DNA of 16,081 bases from JAWAFD01 sp964467175 (GTDB lineage Archaea > Micrarchaeota > Micrarchaeia > Anstonellales > J096). The notes under the pieces were generated by a model that was not told where the DNA came from, searched no databases, and saw only the letters and a list, made by a program, of their open reading frames with translations. The DNA is taken from NCBI GenBank assembly GCA_964467175.1, contig CAYXNY010000021.1, forward strand, positions 1 through 16,081, read 5' to 3'. The translations under genes and the position numbers were made by a program. Every line of letters begins with the position of its first letter. Position 1 is the first letter of the stretch. Positions 14,401 to 16,081 of this stretch are shown piece by piece.

Positions 14401-15365
14401 ACTGGGAAGAGGCCTTCCAGAAGTTTGAGAAGAGCAATGTTCAGTTTTCCCTACTTATAATTCTTCTTGTGCTGTATCTAGTTACGAAGCACATACTTTT
14501 CGCGGTTCTTACCCTGCTTGCGTTTGTAGTCATGCTCGCTTCGGAGGTTTATTTCGGGGTGAAGAAGCACGGCGTCCGGCATGAAATCCTAGACACAATA
14601 GTCGCAGTAATATTTGCCCTTGTTGTATGGTACGGCGCATCTTTCCTCCTAAACACCGCTTCTCCGATAAGTGCTGTTGTTTCCTGCTCCATGCTTCCGG
14701 CAATCCAGAGAGGGGACCTTATAATAGTGCAGGGCGCTGGCGACTACGCCGCATACGAGCTGAACATAACTCAAGCGGACTACAACGCTCTTCTGGGCTA
14801 TTCCAAGGCAGTGCATGGCGATAAGGTGATTTCTGTTAAGGGCTCTGTATTTGCGTTCTGCCAGGCCGCTCCAGACGACCCTTTCTGCTATGATTTTGCT
14901 ACAAAGCCGGAGGAGTTCAGCGAAACTAGGGGGAATTTTGCCTTCAATTATGGGAGGTGCAAAAGAAGAATAGGCGCAGAGATATACAAAGAAGAGCCCT
15001 GCATCCTTAATGTTTCCTACAAAAACAAAACCTACCCCATAAAACTTTCTCATGACATAATTGTCTACCAGCCGAACCCAAACGATGTTTTCGCCCTATA
15101 CGGAGACATAATCCACCGCGCATACTTCAAGCTCAATGTGGACGGGAGAACTTACTATCTCACGAAAGGAGACAACAACAACCTATTGGACATCCAGTAT
15201 TATTCATACTACTACGAAAGAGGGAATACGCCTGTTCCGATTGAGCATGTGAAAGGGAGAGATGTTTTTCAGATTCCTTTCTTGGGATATTATAAGCTCT
15301 TTCTTTCCATGATGTTCTCAGAGGATACGCAGTGCAATACCCTGCTTTTTTATCCGCACGAATGA
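14397..15365 (+). CDS. signal peptidase I, archaeal Sec11-type, with large insertion
   Basis: A membrane protease expected to cut Sec and Tat signal peptides outside the membrane. The 322-residue protein has hydrophobic segments near 17-32, 33-52 and 66-86, then the catalytic box VVSCSMLPAIQRGDLIIV with nucleophile S98. Further on are DIIVYQP (220-226), IIHRAYF with H240, and TKGDNNNLLD with D259 and D265, the Ser-His-Asp layout of archaeal and ER signal peptidases rather than the bacterial Ser-Lys dyad. The end (FQIPFLGYYKLFLSMMF, 291-307) matches the family's closing helix. It is much longer than many archaeal enzymes, which run near 150-220 residues. The extra length is in the N-terminal helices and in an insertion of roughly 110 residues (about 113-218) holding four of the protein's six cysteines (155, 164, 188, 202). 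Translation is coupled to rpoL. Confidence 0.86.
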   Translation: MNWEEAFQKFEKSNVQFSLLIILLVLYLVTKHILFAVLTLLAFVVMLASEVYFGVKKHGVRHEILDTIVAVIFALVVWYGASFLLNTASPISAVVSCSMLPAIQRGDLIIVQGAGDYAAYELNITQADYNALLGYSKAVHGDKVISVKGSVFAFCQAAPDDPFCYDFATKPEEFSETRGNFAFNYGRCKRRIGAEIYKEEPCILNVSYKNKTYPIKLSHDIIVYQPNPNDVFALYGDIIHRAYFKLNVDGRTYYLTKGDNNNLLDIQYYSYYYERGNTPVPIEHVKGRDVFQIPFLGYYKLFLSMMFSEDTQCNTLLFYPHE

Positions 15366-15377
15366 TGTCCTCTTAAC

Positions 15378-16081
15378 CTACAAATCAACCCCATAAGTTC
15401 TCTTAAAATGTTTTGCGCTCATAAAAACTTTGTTGTTATGCTTCCATTCAATTCCATTTTTGTTCAAATAATGTGCTCTTCTAACAGTTTTTCTTGCTGA
15501 TTGCATCCAAAGCCTTCCCATCTCAATCATTTCTCGTTTATCCCCTTCGCTTACACAAGCCATAGCCCTAATCTTCCAGCCAGTTGTATACTCGCTGTAG
15601 TCCAATATCGAAGGAAAATAAAGTATAAGTGTGCGTACTTCTTCTTTGGTGAATTTAAGAACAAACCCATTGTGGAACTTTCTTTCCTTCTCCAAATTCC
15701 TAAGTTTAGAATTCAAAGAATCCTCGTTATAACTTAATACAGCAGGCGATCCCAATACAATCTTCCTTACTTCTTCCTTAGAAAACCCATACTTCTCCAA
15801 ATTCCTAAGTTTAGAATTCAAAGATTCCTCAGCATTACTTAAAGAAGCAGTACTACTTAACACAATCTTCCTTACTTCCTCCTTAGAAAATCCATACTTC
15901 TCCAAATTCCTAAGTTTAGAATTCAAAGAATCCTCATTATAACCTAATACAGCAGGCAATCCCAATACAATCTTCCTTACTTCCTCCTTAGAAAATCCAT
16001 ACTTCTCCAAATTCCTAAGTTTAGAATTCAAAGATTCCTCAGCATTACTTAAAGAAGCAGTACTACTTAACACAATCTTCC
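15378..16081 (-). CDS. mTERF-like repeat protein (5' end beyond window)
   Basis: The visible 233 residues are open to the window edge, so the start lies outside. The protein is built from 35-residue repeats such as YGFSKEEVRKIVLG, LPAVLGYNEDSLNSKLRNLE, a close match to the mTERF helix-turn-helix motif (consensus roughly LGxSxxEVRxxVxxxPxLLxxSxExLxxKLxFL). Two repeat versions alternate, one with LPAVLGYNED or SPAVLSYNED and one with SSTASLSNAEE. A more divergent copy follows (FTKEEVRTLILYFPSILDYS), then a basic C-terminal tail of about 65 residues (RKTVRRAHYLNKNGIEWKHN) without repeats. mTERF proteins bind nucleic acid in mitochondria and chloroplasts and affect transcription or translation; I infer nucleic-acid or protein binding here. 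The repeat length of 35 also fits PPR proteins, but the sequence does not. Codons end in T or A more often than in neighbouring genes. Confidence 0.75.
   Translation of the reverse strand, partial: KIVLSSTASLSNAEESLNSKLRNLEKYGFSKEEVRKIVLGLPAVLGYNEDSLNSKLRNLEKYGFSKEEVRKIVLSSTASLSNAEESLNSKLRNLEKYGFSKEEVRKIVLGSPAVLSYNEDSLNSKLRNLEKERKFHNGFVLKFTKEEVRTLILYFPSILDYSEYTTGWKIRAMACVSEGDKREMIEMGRLWMQSARKTVRRAHYLNKNGIEWKHNNKVFMSAKHFKRTYGVDL
15691..16081 (-). repeat. tandem 105-base repeat, with 210-base higher-order unit
   Basis: Exact 105-base period with units starting at 15691, 15796, 15901 and 16006, the last cut by the window edge. Units alternate in type: the 76 visible bases at 16006 are identical to those at 15796, while 15691 and 15901 differ at only about five positions. 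The array is in frame and codes for the mTERF-like repeats. The near identity of alternate units points to recent duplication or conversion of a 210-base pair of units. Confidence 0.92.

Noticed and set aside
15691..16081. CRISPR array
   Set aside because: The period is exactly 105 bases with nearly the whole unit conserved, there are no unique spacers, and the array is in frame within a protein-coding gene.
15378..16081. Pentatricopeptide (PPR) protein, suggested by the 35-residue period
   Set aside because: The units lack the PPR pattern (TYNTLIDG, EEALELFEEM) and match the mTERF pattern instead.

Overview
The window is typical archaeal chromosome, probably from a DPANN-type lineage (Micrarchaeota, Diapherotrites or Aenigmarchaeota would fit; I cannot place it more precisely). 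The archaeal markers are an RNA polymerase subunit L, a membrane-anchored LonB protease, an archaeal-type signal peptidase with a Ser-His-Asp layout, a DUF373 membrane protein, a pilin with a class III signal peptide (MKGQAAMEYLMTYGW), an archaeal ArgRS, TTTAAA-type TATA boxes and GGTGG/GGTGA ribosome binding sites. Genes are packed tightly: convergent neighbours touch or overlap, operon members overlap by 4 bases, and no stretch over 300 bases lacks a gene. I saw no tRNA, rRNA, CRISPR array or insertion sequence.

Layout. 1-776 is the 3' end of a membrane-anchored surface protein. 778-2400 (minus) is a TPR-AAA+ ATPase fusion, divergent from a class III pilin at 2456-2965. 2956-7352 is a complete Fe-S assembly island: sufB and a half-size sufD on the minus strand, divergent from lrp-like regulator, sufC, sufS and a one-cysteine IscU/SufU-like gene on the plus strand. 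7358-9578 (minus) is thpR-argS. 9630-12832 is pmbA/tldE-lonB. 12833-14059 (minus) is a DUF373 protein, divergent from rpoL-signal peptidase at 14128-15365. 15378-16081 (minus) is the 3' part of a gene coding for 35-residue mTERF-like repeats, cut by the window edge.

How it works together. The suf island should supply cysteine sulfur (SufS) to a SufBC(D) scaffold for Fe-S clusters, but three parts look unusual. SufD is only a C-terminal half. The IscU/SufU-like protein keeps one of the three cluster or zinc cysteines. The regulator that starts the plus-strand operon is an Lrp/AsnC protein with four cysteines, and palindromes lie in the shared promoter. I read this as a streamlined, possibly self-sensing Suf system; that is inference. 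LonB, PmbA, the AAA+ ATPase and the signal peptidase give the rest of the window a protein-processing flavour.

Expression signals are consistent. Three of the four divergent gene pairs have one A/T-rich box near the middle of a 51-55 base gap, about 24-31 bases from both start codons and with no Shine-Dalgarno sequence, as expected for leaderless transcripts from a shared box. Internal operon genes and rpoL carry Shine-Dalgarno sequences instead.
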